Program-made: the position numbers and the translations under genes
In this document: positions 38,697 to 46,826 of the stretch, piece after piece
Layout: every line of letters starts with the position of its first letter
Numbering within the stretch: position 1 is the first letter of the stretch
DNA from: Rivularia sp. PCC 7116
GTDB lineage: Bacteria; Cyanobacteriota; Cyanobacteriia; Cyanobacteriales; Nostocaceae
Direction: 5' to 3'
Assembly (NCBI RefSeq): GCF_000316665.1
Contig: NC_019678.1
Span: forward strand, 3,162,001 to 3,226,000
Length of the DNA: 64,000 nt
Notes under the pieces: generated by a model
Databases searched by the model: none
What the model saw: only the letters and a program-made list of their open reading frames with translations
Told to the model about the DNA's origin: nothing

Positions 38697-39371
38697 ATGA
38701 AATTCGGCGTTGTTGTTTTCCCCGGTTCTAATTGCGATCGCGATGTTGCTTACGTGACGCGAGATATTCTTGAGCAGCCAACTCGTATGGTTTGGCATCA
38801 AGATACCGATCTTTCCGATATTGATGTGGTGATTCTTCCCGGTGGTTTTAGCTATGGGGATTATCTACGTTGCGGTGCTATTGCTCGCTTTTCCCCGGTA
38901 ATGTCTTCTGTTATCGAACATGCACGGCAGGGTAAATTTGTCTTGGGTATCTGTAATGGTTTTCAGGTATTAACTGAGTCGGGACTGCTACCTGGCGCTT
39001 TAATTAGAAATCGAGATTTGCATTTTATCTGCGACAGAATTCCTTTAAAGGTTGAGCGAAACGATTTACCTTGGACGCAAGGTTATCAAAGCTGCGAACA
39101 AATAATTTTACCCGTGGCTCATGGTGAAGGGAAGTTTTACGCTGATGATAAGACTTTAAAAGAATTAGAAGATAATAATCAAGTTGTATTCCGCTACGAG
39201 GGTGAAAATCCTAACGGTTCGTTAAAAGATATTGCGGGTATTTGCAATCGTGACGGTAATGTGTTGGGAATGATGCCGCATCCGGAGAGAGCTTCCGATC
39301 AAATGTTAGGAAATACTGATGGGTTGAAGTTGTTTGAAGGGTTGTTGGAAAAGATTTTAACTACGGTTTAA
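38697..39371 (+). CDS. purQ: Phosphoribosylformylglycinamidine synthase subunit PurQ
   Basis: PurQ is the glutaminase subunit that supplies ammonia to PurL. The 224-residue protein is a class I glutamine amidotransferase with nucleophile Cys 86 in [10 protein letters not shown] and His 195 and Glu 197 in MPHPERA. The N-terminal [18 protein letters not shown] and [12 protein letters not shown] are diagnostic. It follows purS in the same direction. A short hairpin lies just after the stop. Assignment firm. Confidence 0.96.
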   Translation: MKFGVVVFPGSNCDRDVAYVTRDILEQPTRMVWHQDTDLSDIDVVILPGGFSYGDYLRCGAIARFSPVMSSVIEHARQGKFVLGICNGFQVLTESGLLPGALIRNRDLHFICDRIPLKVERNDLPWTQGYQSCEQIILPVAHGEGKFYADDKTLKELEDNNQVVFRYEGENPNGSLKDIAGICNRDGNVLGMMPHPERASDQMLGNTDGLKLFEGLLEKILTTV

Positions 39372-39388
39372 GTTTAGATCGGATAGTT

Positions 39389-39412
39389 AGACGTTGCATT
39401 GCAGCGTCTTTA
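39389..39412 (+). terminator. Hairpin after purQ
   Basis: AGACGTTGCA / TGCAGCGTCT stem of 10 bp with one-base loop and a weak T-rich tail (TTTATATT). Probably terminates the pur transcript and marks the edge of the accessory block. Confidence 0.5.
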
Positions 39413-39569
39413 TATTACGATGAAATCAGATGTTAATTTCATTCATGGTAATAGTTATATAAGTTTATGGTATCAGTAATATTAATTTATTATTTCTAAT
39501 TTGATAGGGCAATATTAGTAAATTAATCTCATATTTTTATAGATTCCTTAGATCGTAAACATATTTTTA

Positions 39570-42500
39570 ATGAGCAAGTCAGTTGTAATTAACCTGGGAA
39601 ATGGTGATTTACACAGAGGATGCGAACAAGTGACGGCTCAATTATGGGTTCAAGGTCATCCTCTTCCAGAACAATTTGTCGGCTCTTTGCCACCAGCACC
39701 ACATTTGGTGGAAATGTATAAACGTTGGCAATTTATGTATCAGAGTTTTTACGATTGCCTAAATTTACGTTCGCTATCTTTTGAAGATGATCAAATAGAA
39801 ATCGATGAAAATGATGTAACTAATATCTCCGATGTTAGCTTTGAAGATTTATCCAAGCATTTACGATTGAGTATTAATAACTGGCTCAAATCTGAAGAGT
39901 TTTTGAATATTGAATATAAATTACGTTCTGCATTAAGTCCTTCAGAAGAAATCCAGGTAGTTATTCAAACTAGCGATTTATGGCTGCGACGCATACCTTG
40001 GTGTTGGTGGGATTTTCTCTATGATTATCCTAAAGCCGAAATAGCTCTTTTTAGACCGGAGTATAGAAGAACTAATGTCTTTTCCCAGTCGAGATTGATT
40101 AAAAATCAAGTCAGAATCTTGGCTGTTATTGGTAACAGTATTGGTATTGATTTAGAAGCAGAAAAAACGTTTCTGCAAAACTTACAAGATTCAGAAGTCA
40201 AGTTTCTTGTTCAACCATCACGTCAAGAATTAAACAGATATCTTTGGGACTCACTTGGTTGGGATTTGCTGTTTTTTGCAGGTCATAGCTTAACTGAGAA
40301 GGAAAAAGGAAGAATTTATATTAATGAAAATAAAACAAATAACAGTTTAACCCTCGAACAGTTAGAAGAAGCTCTCAAAGCAGCAATTGAAAATGGTTTG
40401 AAATTAGCAATATTTAATTCCTGCGACGGTTTGGGACTAGCTTCGGTGCTGGAAAAGTTAAATATTCCCACCATAATTTTGATGCGGGAGCCAGTACCAA
40501 ATCTGGTCGCACAACTTTTTTTTAAGTTTTTCTTAGAATTTTTTGCCGAAGAGAAAAATTCTTTATACATATCATTGCAGAAAGCACGCAGGCAGTTACA
40601 AGGAATTGAACATAAGTTCCCCGGTGCTTCGTGTTTACCTTTGATTTTCCAAAACCCAGCTATAGAACCACCTAATTGGATAACTTTGGGGGGGATACCA
40701 CCTTGTCCTTATCGGGGATTATTTGCTTTCAGAGAAGAAGATGCAGACCTGTTTTTTGGACGAGAGCAGTTTAGTTACGATTTATTAAAAGCTGTAAAAA
40801 GCAAAACATTTGTCGCTGTAGTTGGTGCGAGCGGAACCGGTAAGTCCAGTGTGGTATTTGCTGGTTTGATTCCTCGGTTGCGACAAGATGATAGTACCGA
40901 TTGGTTGACTATTTCTTTTCGTCCGGGTAACAAACCCTTTGAAGCATTAGCAATTGCTTTATTACCTTTGTGTTTATCAATTGATTTTTTACAACATAAT
41001 ACAACTACGCCGGAACATGACCGTCATTTGCTCCAGCAAGAACTAACTGCCCGACTAGAATACGAAAGTCAAGCATTGCAAAAAATCGTTGAAGAATTTG
41101 CAAAGCAAAATCCTAATAATCGTTTATTATTAATAGCGGATCAGTTTGAAGAACTCTACACCCTTTGTCCCGAGTCAGAAATCCAGCTTTTTTTAGATGT
41201 ATTATTAGCTGCGGTTAGTTTAGCTCCAGCTTTTACCTTAGTTATTACCTTCAGAGCCGATTTTTACGGTCATGCTTTATCTTACCGTCCATTTAGCGAC
41301 GCTTTGCAGGGAGCCGTGCTTAATCTCGCCCCGATGAATCAAGCAGAATTGCACTCAGCAATTGAAAAACCTGCAACAAAAATGAAAGTCAAGCTTGAGT
41401 ATGGGTTACCAAATAGATTAATCGATGATGTATGGGGTGAATTAGGAAATTTACCGCTGCTAGAATTTGCTTTAACTCAGTTATGGCAAAGACATCACAA
41501 CGGTCAACTCATACACGAAGCTTATACTGAAATTGGTTGCGTCGAAGGTGCTTTGGCTGAATATGGAGAACAAATATATGCTCGACTTTCCCAAGAAGAT
41601 AGAGAAAGAGCGAGACGGATATTTATTCAGTTAGTGCATTTGTCAGAAGGTACTCAAGCTACTCGCAGATTAGCAACTCGCTCTGAGGTGAATAATTGGG
41701 ATTTGGTGACTCATTTAGCATCTGCTCGTTTGTTAGTCACAAATCGTAATGATTCCACTTCCCAAGAAACCGTAGAAATTGTTCATGAAGCTTTGATTAG
41801 AAGTTGGGGACGTTTAGAACACTGGATACAGATTGATAGTGAATTTCGACGCTGGCAAGAACAGCTTAGAGCTGCAATATATCAATGGGAGAAAAGCGGT
41901 GAAGATAAAGGTGCTTTGTTGCGGGGTGTACCTTTAGCAATAGCCAAAGATTGGCAGCAAAAACGCTCCGAAGAACTTAGTGTTAAAGAAAAAGATTTTA
42001 TTCAACGTTCCCAATTACTTTGCGATCGCGAAATCGAAAATCAAAATCGCAGACGACGATTAACCATTATAGGACTGAGTTTCGGTTTGATTTTAGCCTT
42101 GTTTTTAGCTGGGTTTGCTCGATTTCAATGGCAGAATTCTTTAATCAATGAAATCAAAGCTGTTAGCGCTCATTCTCAAGGATTAATTAACTCAAATCAA
42201 AGTTTAGATGCGCTTACAGAAGCAATTAAGGCAAGGCAAAAACTTAAAAAGGTAGTTTGGGCAGATGCAAATATCCAGAAGATGGTTGATTCAACACTAA
42301 GAAAAGCAGTAAACAGTGCAGTTGAATACAACCGCTTGTCAGGACATCAAACTAATGTTTGGAGAGTGACTTTTAGCCCTGATGGAAATAAAATTGCTTC
42401 GGCTTCTTTTAACGGAACAGTCAAACTCTGGGATAAAAATGGTAAATTGCTTCAGACTTTTAAAGCACATAATTCTAGTATTAATAATGTAGCTTTTAGT

Positions 42501-44216
42501 CCTAATAGTGAGATAATTGCCTCCGCTTCTACCGATACAACAGTTAAACTCTGGGATACAAGTGGTAAACTGCTTCAGATTCTAAAAGGGCATACTAGTG
42601 GGGTGAACGGAGTAGCTTTTAGTCCTAACGGTAAGATAATTGCCTCTGCTTCTACTGACAAAACAGTCAAACTTTGGATTAAAGACGGTACATTACTTCG
42701 GACTCTAAAAGGACATAAAAATAAGGTGAACGGAGTAGCTTTTAGTCCTGACGGTACAATAATTGCCTCGGCTTCTATTGACAAAACAGTCAAACTCTGG
42801 AACACAGACGGTACCATCATTAATACCTTAAAAGGACATACTGCTAATGTGAATGAAGTACTATTTAGTCCTGACGGTACAATAATTGCCTCGGCTTCTT
42901 CGGATGGCACCGTCAAGCTCTGGAGTACCAAGAATGGGAGTTTGTTAAAGAGTTTTGAACTTCATGACGATATTGTTTCCTCTATCAGTTTTAGCTCTGA
43001 CGGTAAGATCCTCGCCTCAGCGTCTTTTGATAAGACTATCAAACTCTGGAGTGTCAAGGGTGGCACTTTAATTCAAACTATCAAAAATCATAAAGAAAGA
43101 TTTACGACCGTTAGCTTTAGTCCTCTTAGCGATGCATCCCCCCAGGGTATTGGCAGAACAATCGCTGCGACTTCTATGAGCAAAGATATCCAACTTTTTA
43201 AATTAGACCATTATTTGCAAATCATATTCACTAGTGATAATGAAGTAAGGAGAGTCGCTTACAGCCCGGATGGTATGATGATTGCTTCTGCTAGTGGTAA
43301 GAACATTAAACTCTGGGAACCAGATGGAACCTTATTAAAAAATCTTACGGGTCATAGCGATTTAGTTACTGGAATGGCTTTTAGCCCCATTAGCAAAGCG
43401 TCTCAAGGGAATATTGGTCATAGAATTGCTTCTAGTTCAGCCGATAATATTATTAAAATTTGGCGGACGGATGGCACTTTGTTGCATACTCTTAAAGGTC
43501 ATAAATCTGAGGTTTGGGGCATAGCTTTTAGTCCCGACGGTAAGAAAATTGTCTCTGGAAGTTGGGACAAAACACTCAAAATCTGGAAAATTGAGGATAC
43601 AAACAAACCTATCCTGTTAAAAACCATTACAGGACATAGCGATCGAGTTTGGGCAGTAGCTTTTAGCCCTGATGGTAAGATAATTGCTTCGGCTTCTTTT
43701 GATAGCACCATCAAACTTTGGAAACTAGATGGTACCTTGCTGCATACTTTAAAAGGTCATAATGGATATGTTAGGGCAGTAGCTTTTAGCCCTGATGGAA
43801 AAACAATCGCCTCAGTTTCTGAAGATAGAACCGTAAAATTATGGAAAACGGATGGTACTTTGGTTCAAACTTTCAAGGGTCATGAAGATGAAGTTTGGGC
43901 AGTAGCCTTTAGCCCTGACGGTAAGAAAATTGCTTCTGCTTCTGAAGATAATACTATCAAAATTTGGCAACTAGATGGCACTTTGTTGCGTACTCTCGAT
44001 AGTCATAAAGGTTATGTTATGGGAGTAGCTTTTAGCCCTGACGGTAAGAAAATTGTTTCGGCTAGTGAAGATAAAACCGTAATTGTGTGGAATTTAGAAC
44101 GTATTTTAAGTGATAATTACTTAGTTCACGGTTGTAATTGGGTGCGCGATTATTTGACAAATAATCCTGATGTTAGTGAGAGTGAGAAAGGTATTTGTGA
44201 TGGGGTTGGGGATTGA
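39570..44216 (+). CDS. CHAT protease - STAND NTPase - WD40 repeat protein (NLR-like)
   Basis: A 1548-residue multidomain protein. Residues about 170-370 form a caspase-like CHAT domain with a His/Cys dyad: H239 in FFAGHS and C285 in FNSCDGLG. Residues about 385-800 are a STAND NTPase with Walker A GASGTGKSS (K425) and Walker B RLLLIADQFEELY. A likely membrane segment follows at about 833-853 (IGLSFGLILALFLAGFARF). Fourteen WD40 repeats (about 920-1510) would make two seven-bladed propellers. The plan of effector, NTPase switch and sensor repeats is that of animal and plant NLRs. In bacteria such proteins are associated with phage defence or programmed death. Ligand and protease substrate unknown. 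Not in an operon. Confidence 0.88.
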   Translation: MSKSVVINLGNGDLHRGCEQVTAQLWVQGHPLPEQFVGSLPPAPHLVEMYKRWQFMYQSFYDCLNLRSLSFEDDQIEIDENDVTNISDVSFEDLSKHLRLSINNWLKSEEFLNIEYKLRSALSPSEEIQVVIQTSDLWLRRIPWCWWDFLYDYPKAEIALFRPEYRRTNVFSQSRLIKNQVRILAVIGNSIGIDLEAEKTFLQNLQDSEVKFLVQPSRQELNRYLWDSLGWDLLFFAGHSLTEKEKGRIYINENKTNNSLTLEQLEEALKAAIENGLKLAIFNSCDGLGLASVLEKLNIPTIILMREPVPNLVAQLFFKFFLEFFAEEKNSLYISLQKARRQLQGIEHKFPGASCLPLIFQNPAIEPPNWITLGGIPPCPYRGLFAFREEDADLFFGREQFSYDLLKAVKSKTFVAVVGASGTGKSSVVFAGLIPRLRQDDSTDWLTISFRPGNKPFEALAIALLPLCLSIDFLQHNTTTPEHDRHLLQQELTARLEYESQALQKIVEEFAKQNPNNRLLLIADQFEELYTLCPESEIQLFLDVLLAAVSLAPAFTLVITFRADFYGHALSYRPFSDALQGAVLNLAPMNQAELHSAIEKPATKMKVKLEYGLPNRLIDDVWGELGNLPLLEFALTQLWQRHHNGQLIHEAYTEIGCVEGALAEYGEQIYARLSQEDRERARRIFIQLVHLSEGTQATRRLATRSEVNNWDLVTHLASARLLVTNRNDSTSQETVEIVHEALIRSWGRLEHWIQIDSEFRRWQEQLRAAIYQWEKSGEDKGALLRGVPLAIAKDWQQKRSEELSVKEKDFIQRSQLLCDREIENQNRRRRLTIIGLSFGLILALFLAGFARFQWQNSLINEIKAVSAHSQGLINSNQSLDALTEAIKARQKLKKVVWADANIQKMVDSTLRKAVNSAVEYNRLSGHQTNVWRVTFSPDGNKIASASFNGTVKLWDKNGKLLQTFKAHNSSINNVAFSPNSEIIASASTDTTVKLWDTSGKLLQILKGHTSGVNGVAFSPNGKIIASASTDKTVKLWIKDGTLLRTLKGHKNKVNGVAFSPDGTIIASASIDKTVKLWNTDGTIINTLKGHTANVNEVLFSPDGTIIASASSDGTVKLWSTKNGSLLKSFELHDDIVSSISFSSDGKILASASFDKTIKLWSVKGGTLIQTIKNHKERFTTVSFSPLSDASPQGIGRTIAATSMSKDIQLFKLDHYLQIIFTSDNEVRRVAYSPDGMMIASASGKNIKLWEPDGTLLKNLTGHSDLVTGMAFSPISKASQGNIGHRIASSSADNIIKIWRTDGTLLHTLKGHKSEVWGIAFSPDGKKIVSGSWDKTLKIWKIEDTNKPILLKTITGHSDRVWAVAFSPDGKIIASASFDSTIKLWKLDGTLLHTLKGHNGYVRAVAFSPDGKTIASVSEDRTVKLWKTDGTLVQTFKGHEDEVWAVAFSPDGKKIASASEDNTIKIWQLDGTLLRTLDSHKGYVMGVAFSPDGKKIVSASEDKTVIVWNLERILSDNYLVHGCNWVRDYLTNNPDVSESEKGICDGVGD

Positions 44217-44321
44217 GTAATGAGTAATGAGTAATAAGTAATTGCAATGTCTCTACATAATTGGTTTTAAATCAAATACGAATCCAGGTTAAATATTTTT
44301 AACCGATAGGGTTTTTGGATT

Positions 44322-44597
44322 TTATAAATTTGCACCATTTGGTAATTTAAAACCAGTTGAAGAATCAAAAGCTTTACCTAAATTATTTTTACGAGTCCAA
44401 CCTTGGAGTTGATATGCAATTTCAATATTGCGGTTTCCGGTTTCTCCGACCGTTGGTGACATTATTAATAATTCCCCTGATGCAGTGCGTTCAAATTTCC
44501 ATTCTTGATTTTTTTGACATAGTTGCCAAAATTGTTCGTCGGTTAAGTCGATTGTTAGTCATAGGGTTGATTCGGTATTGATTAGTGAAGTGTTCAT
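44322..44597 (-). pseudogene. Remnant of a Uma2-family (DUF820) endonuclease gene
   Basis: Reading the minus strand from an ATG at 44597 gives 12 residues, a TGA, then LTDEQFWQLCQKNQEWKFER, SGELLIMSPTVGETGNRN and FDSSTGFKLPNGAN before a TAA. This is the first third of a Uma2 protein (normally about 190 residues). The part carrying the PD-(D/E)xK active site is gone. Both an internal stop and a 3' truncation make a working product unlikely. Its stop-proximal end runs into AT-rich spacer next to the NLR-like gene, which may mark an old deletion junction. An intact Uma2 gene lies 4.5 kb away at 49118. Confidence 0.75.
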
Positions 44598-44619
44598 GTT
44601 AAGATACTCATTTTTCGGG

Positions 44620-45258
44620 TTATTTAGGAAAAGCATGACCTCGATAAATTTGTTTAGAATTTCTGGAGATACTAATCCAATTAAGACCTTGTAAGCGGTT
44701 TGTTAAGTTAGAAATTGTAACCCCAAGTTCATCCTTTATTGCGTACAAATGTTTCCATTTAGTTAAATCCCGCCCTCTTGATACTTCTTCCAATTTAAAT
44801 TTAGGCATAAGTAAACAACTAGCAAAATATTGAGCTTGCCATTCAATTCCTTTTTGAGCAGTAACACTACGACATAAAAATGGTTCTATAGTCATTATTA
44901 TTTCAGAACTCATTCTTTCTTTGAATACAGCAAGAGCATCATGCTCGATGTGAAGCAGCCAGTGACCTATTTCATGAGCAATTGTAGATTGTCCAAAACC
45001 ACCTTCTAATCCTGGAATTTGGTCGTTGATAATAATTTCTTTTTGAAATGGAAAAATCATTGCTGCAATATACCCTTGATCATCAAAAGGTATAGTTTCC
45101 CAAACAATTCCTATATCTAAATAATCAGCAATTGCTTCAGCAAGACAACTTCCTTTTAGGGGACGTTTTCTTGTTGCTTGCACCCTATTTAATATATTTA
45201 ATGCCAGTTGCTCTATTTCTTGCTTAGATATAAAACGATATGGCTTGATGACATTCAA
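44620..45258 (-). CDS. ImmA/IrrE-family metallopeptidase
   Basis: Zinc peptidases of this family (M78) cleave or inactivate a cognate XRE repressor after a stress or DNA-damage signal, as with ImmA-ImmR of ICEBs1 and IrrE-DdrO in Deinococcus. The 212-residue protein has the HExxH motif in STIAHEIGHWLLHIEHDA near residue 95, and a family-typical WQAQYFASCLLMP downstream segment supplying further residues. The start appears to be a TTG at 45258, only two bases after the repressor's stop codon, so the pair is translationally coupled. Partner and operon strongly suggest control of the divergent Argonaute operon, which is inference. Confidence 0.85.
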   Translation of the reverse strand: MNVIKPYRFISKQEIEQLALNILNRVQATRKRPLKGSCLAEAIADYLDIGIVWETIPFDDQGYIAAMIFPFQKEIIINDQIPGLEGGFGQSTIAHEIGHWLLHIEHDALAVFKERMSSEIIMTIEPFLCRSVTAQKGIEWQAQYFASCLLMPKFKLEEVSRGRDLTKWKHLYAIKDELGVTISNLTNRLQGLNWISISRNSKQIYRGHAFPK

Positions 45259-45260
45259 CT

Positions 45261-45623
45261 CTATTTCTCCTCATCATCTTGAGTCGTTTCTCTCAATAAT
45301 TCCCTTGCAAATTTGGGTTCATCACGCATTCTGCGAAGTAAAGCAGGCATTTGTTTATACTTTCTTACAAGCTCTTCAAAGACTTCGGCATCTTCGGGGG
45401 TTATTCTTCCTGCAAGTCGTCTGAGTTTATCTTTTTGTTCTGCTAAATCCAGTTTTTCTGCTAATAAATCAATAACTTCCTCGCTAGGAGGATAACCCGC
45501 ATGGTCATTCTCTAATTTAGACAAGTACGTATAGTTAACCCCTACCAATTTAGCTAGCTCGCGTTGACTGTACTCTTTCTGTTTGCGAGCTTGCCGAATG
45601 AGTTTACCAAAGCTTTCTTTCAC
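45261..45623 (-). CDS. XRE-family helix-turn-helix repressor paired with ImmA-like protease
   Basis: 120 residues. The N-terminal HTH_3 domain reads IRQARKQKEYSQRELAKLVG then VNYTYLSKLEN, with the recognition helix in VNYTYLSKLE. The C-terminal half is charged (KLDLAEQKDKLRRLAGRI; VRKYKQMPALLRRMRDEPK) and could be the protease-sensitive or dimerising part. The start is GTG at 45623 with GGAAGAG as ribosome site. It sits 143 bases from, and divergent to, the start of the small protein-nuclease-Argonaute operon, the classic position of a repressor controlling both directions. Confidence 0.87.
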   Translation of the reverse strand: MKESFGKLIRQARKQKEYSQRELAKLVGVNYTYLSKLENDHAGYPPSEEVIDLLAEKLDLAEQKDKLRRLAGRITPEDAEVFEELVRKYKQMPALLRRMRDEPKFARELLRETTQDDEEK

Positions 45624-45699
45624 GGTTCTCTTCCTTTAAGTCTAAGAATCATACTCTACCTTTTCTCAATGGTTCATATCTGTAAAATTTTCAATTATG

Positions 45700-45716
45700 T
45701 TGACTAAATTGGTCAA
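45700..45716. promoter_or_regulatory. Candidate operator between the XRE gene and the Argonaute operon
   Basis: A 17-bp near-palindrome TTGACTAAATTGGTCAA (14 of 17 positions symmetric) sits in the divergent spacer, just upstream of a TATAGT (45735-45740) that could be the -10 box of the rightward operon. It is a natural binding site candidate for the adjacent HTH protein. Confidence 0.45.
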
Positions 45717-45766
45717 GTTGTGCAATAACTACACTATAGTACATAAGCTCGTTAATCTCTAGTCAA

Positions 45767-45991
45767 ATGAATAAAAAACAACAAATAAACTCAAATCAGC
45801 TATCTTTTTCTATCGGTAGACCTTTAGCAGTTCTTTTAGAAGAGGTACAGAATTCAAGTGGCGATACAAATTTGAAACAAGCTGCGGAGCAGATGTTAGA
45901 AGCTTTGCATACTTTTGAAATTGCTAATAAACCAGGTGTATCTAAATCAGCTATAACCAGTCAAGCGATTTACGAAATTCTCACAAAATGA
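45767..45991 (+). CDS. Small unknown protein, first gene of the Argonaute operon
   Basis: 74 residues, predicted mostly helical: LSFSIGRPLAVLLEEVQ, LKQAAEQMLEALHTFEIA and KSAITSQAIYEILTK. No family recognised, no metal-binding or membrane motifs. The size, helical make-up and position could fit a small DNA-binding, antitoxin-like or adaptor protein. It is separated by 19 bases from the Cas4-like nuclease gene and sits directly behind the divergent promoter. The ATG at 45767 is the only reasonable start. Codon use is like that of its neighbours. Confidence 0.6.
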   Translation: MNKKQQINSNQLSFSIGRPLAVLLEEVQNSSGDTNLKQAAEQMLEALHTFEIANKPGVSKSAITSQAIYEILTK

Positions 45992-46010
45992 ATAAAATTA
46001 AGAGTTTTTT

Positions 46011-46826
46011 ATGAAAAAAGTTTGGAATTTTGCAAGCTACAATCTGTTGTCTTTGTACTCTCCACCAGTAGGACTCGAACATCTTCATTGTGATATGAAA
46101 AGAGGTTTTGCTAAAGCGAGAAAAAAGGAAACAGAAGTAGCAGCACTTTTGGAAAAAGATAATACGGCTCAGACTATAGGTTTGCTGGCACAAAAAGCGG
46201 TTTACGAAATTCATCAAGATTCTTCAATTTTTTCTCAAAAAGATGGTCTGAGTCGAATAGTTAGCATTTTGCACTTAAGTAAAGAATCCGATTTAGTTCG
46301 AGAAAGGGTAACTCAAATAATTAAAAATTATCTTGAAAATCCGATTCTTCTACACAAAAAAATAATCAAGCTCAGTAGAGGTGATGAGGGTTTTCCCGAA
46401 CCAATTTTAATTCAGCAGGGTAATTATTTATTTAATTTATATGCAGCAATCGACTGCATTTTCTTAGAAGAAGATAATAGTCTACATATTTTGGATTTCA
46501 AAACTGGTAAGTCCGACTTTGACCGCAGACAAGCTTATATTTATTTGTTAGCTGCTAGCTATATTTACCCAGAAAATAAAGCTGTTGCTTCGTTTTATAA
46601 CTTGGAAACCTGCAAGCAATCAGAAAGAATTACAGCTACACCTGAAACGTTAGAATCTTTTCAAATTACGATGTCTAGGACAGCAAAACAGCATCAAAAA
46701 GATTTACGACGTTACCGTCAAAAAACTGGTGATTTTCGAGATATATTTCCCCAAAATCCCGGTATAAGCTGTCGATTTTGTCCTTTTAATTCAATTTGTG
46801 AATTTACTATTGAGGGTGCTATATGA
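46011..46826 (+). CDS. Cas4-like PD-(D/E)xK nuclease with four-Cys Fe-S motif
   Basis: A 271-residue RecB/Cas4-type nuclease. The catalytic core is D148 (AAIDCIF), D162-F-K164 (ILDFKTGK) and the QxxxY motif Q174-Y178 (RRQAYIY). Four cysteines match the Cas4/AddB iron-sulfur arrangement: C27 near the N-terminus and C254, C257, C263 at the C-terminus ([13 protein letters not shown]). There are no cas1, cas2 or CRISPR repeats in the window, so it is not part of a CRISPR adaptation locus here. Its stop overlaps the Argonaute start by four bases (ATGA), showing translational coupling. Likely job: processing ends or making or trimming DNA for Argonaute guides; this is inference. Confidence 0.85.
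   Translation: MKKVWNFASYNLLSLYSPPVGLEHLHCDMKRGFAKARKKETEVAALLEKDNTAQTIGLLAQKAVYEIHQDSSIFSQKDGLSRIVSILHLSKESDLVRERVTQIIKNYLENPILLHKKIIKLSRGDEGFPEPILIQQGNYLFNLYAAIDCIFLEEDNSLHILDFKTGKSDFDRRQAYIYLLAASYIYPENKAVASFYNLETCKQSERITATPETLESFQITMSRTAKQHQKDLRRYRQKTGDFRDIFPQNPGISCRFCPFNSICEFTIEGAI

Noticed and set aside
42330-44100. Regularly spaced DNA repeats of about 120 bases resembling an array
   Set aside because: They encode in-frame WD40 units of one protein; there are no spacers, and the repeats diverge as coding sequence does. Not a CRISPR array.
44357-44581. 74-codon plus-strand ORF
   Set aside because: It is antisense to the Uma2 remnant, which gives a recognisable protein on the minus strand.
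46060-46085. CCACCAGTAGGACTCGAAC, looking on the minus strand like the 3' end of a tRNA
   Set aside because: The bases on either side of the TTCGAGT-like loop do not pair as a T-arm and no acceptor or anticodon stems are found. It is coding sequence of the Cas4-like gene.
46011-46826. CRISPR-Cas locus suggested by a Cas4-like gene
   Set aside because: No cas1, cas2, effector genes or CRISPR repeats anywhere in the window; the partner is Argonaute.
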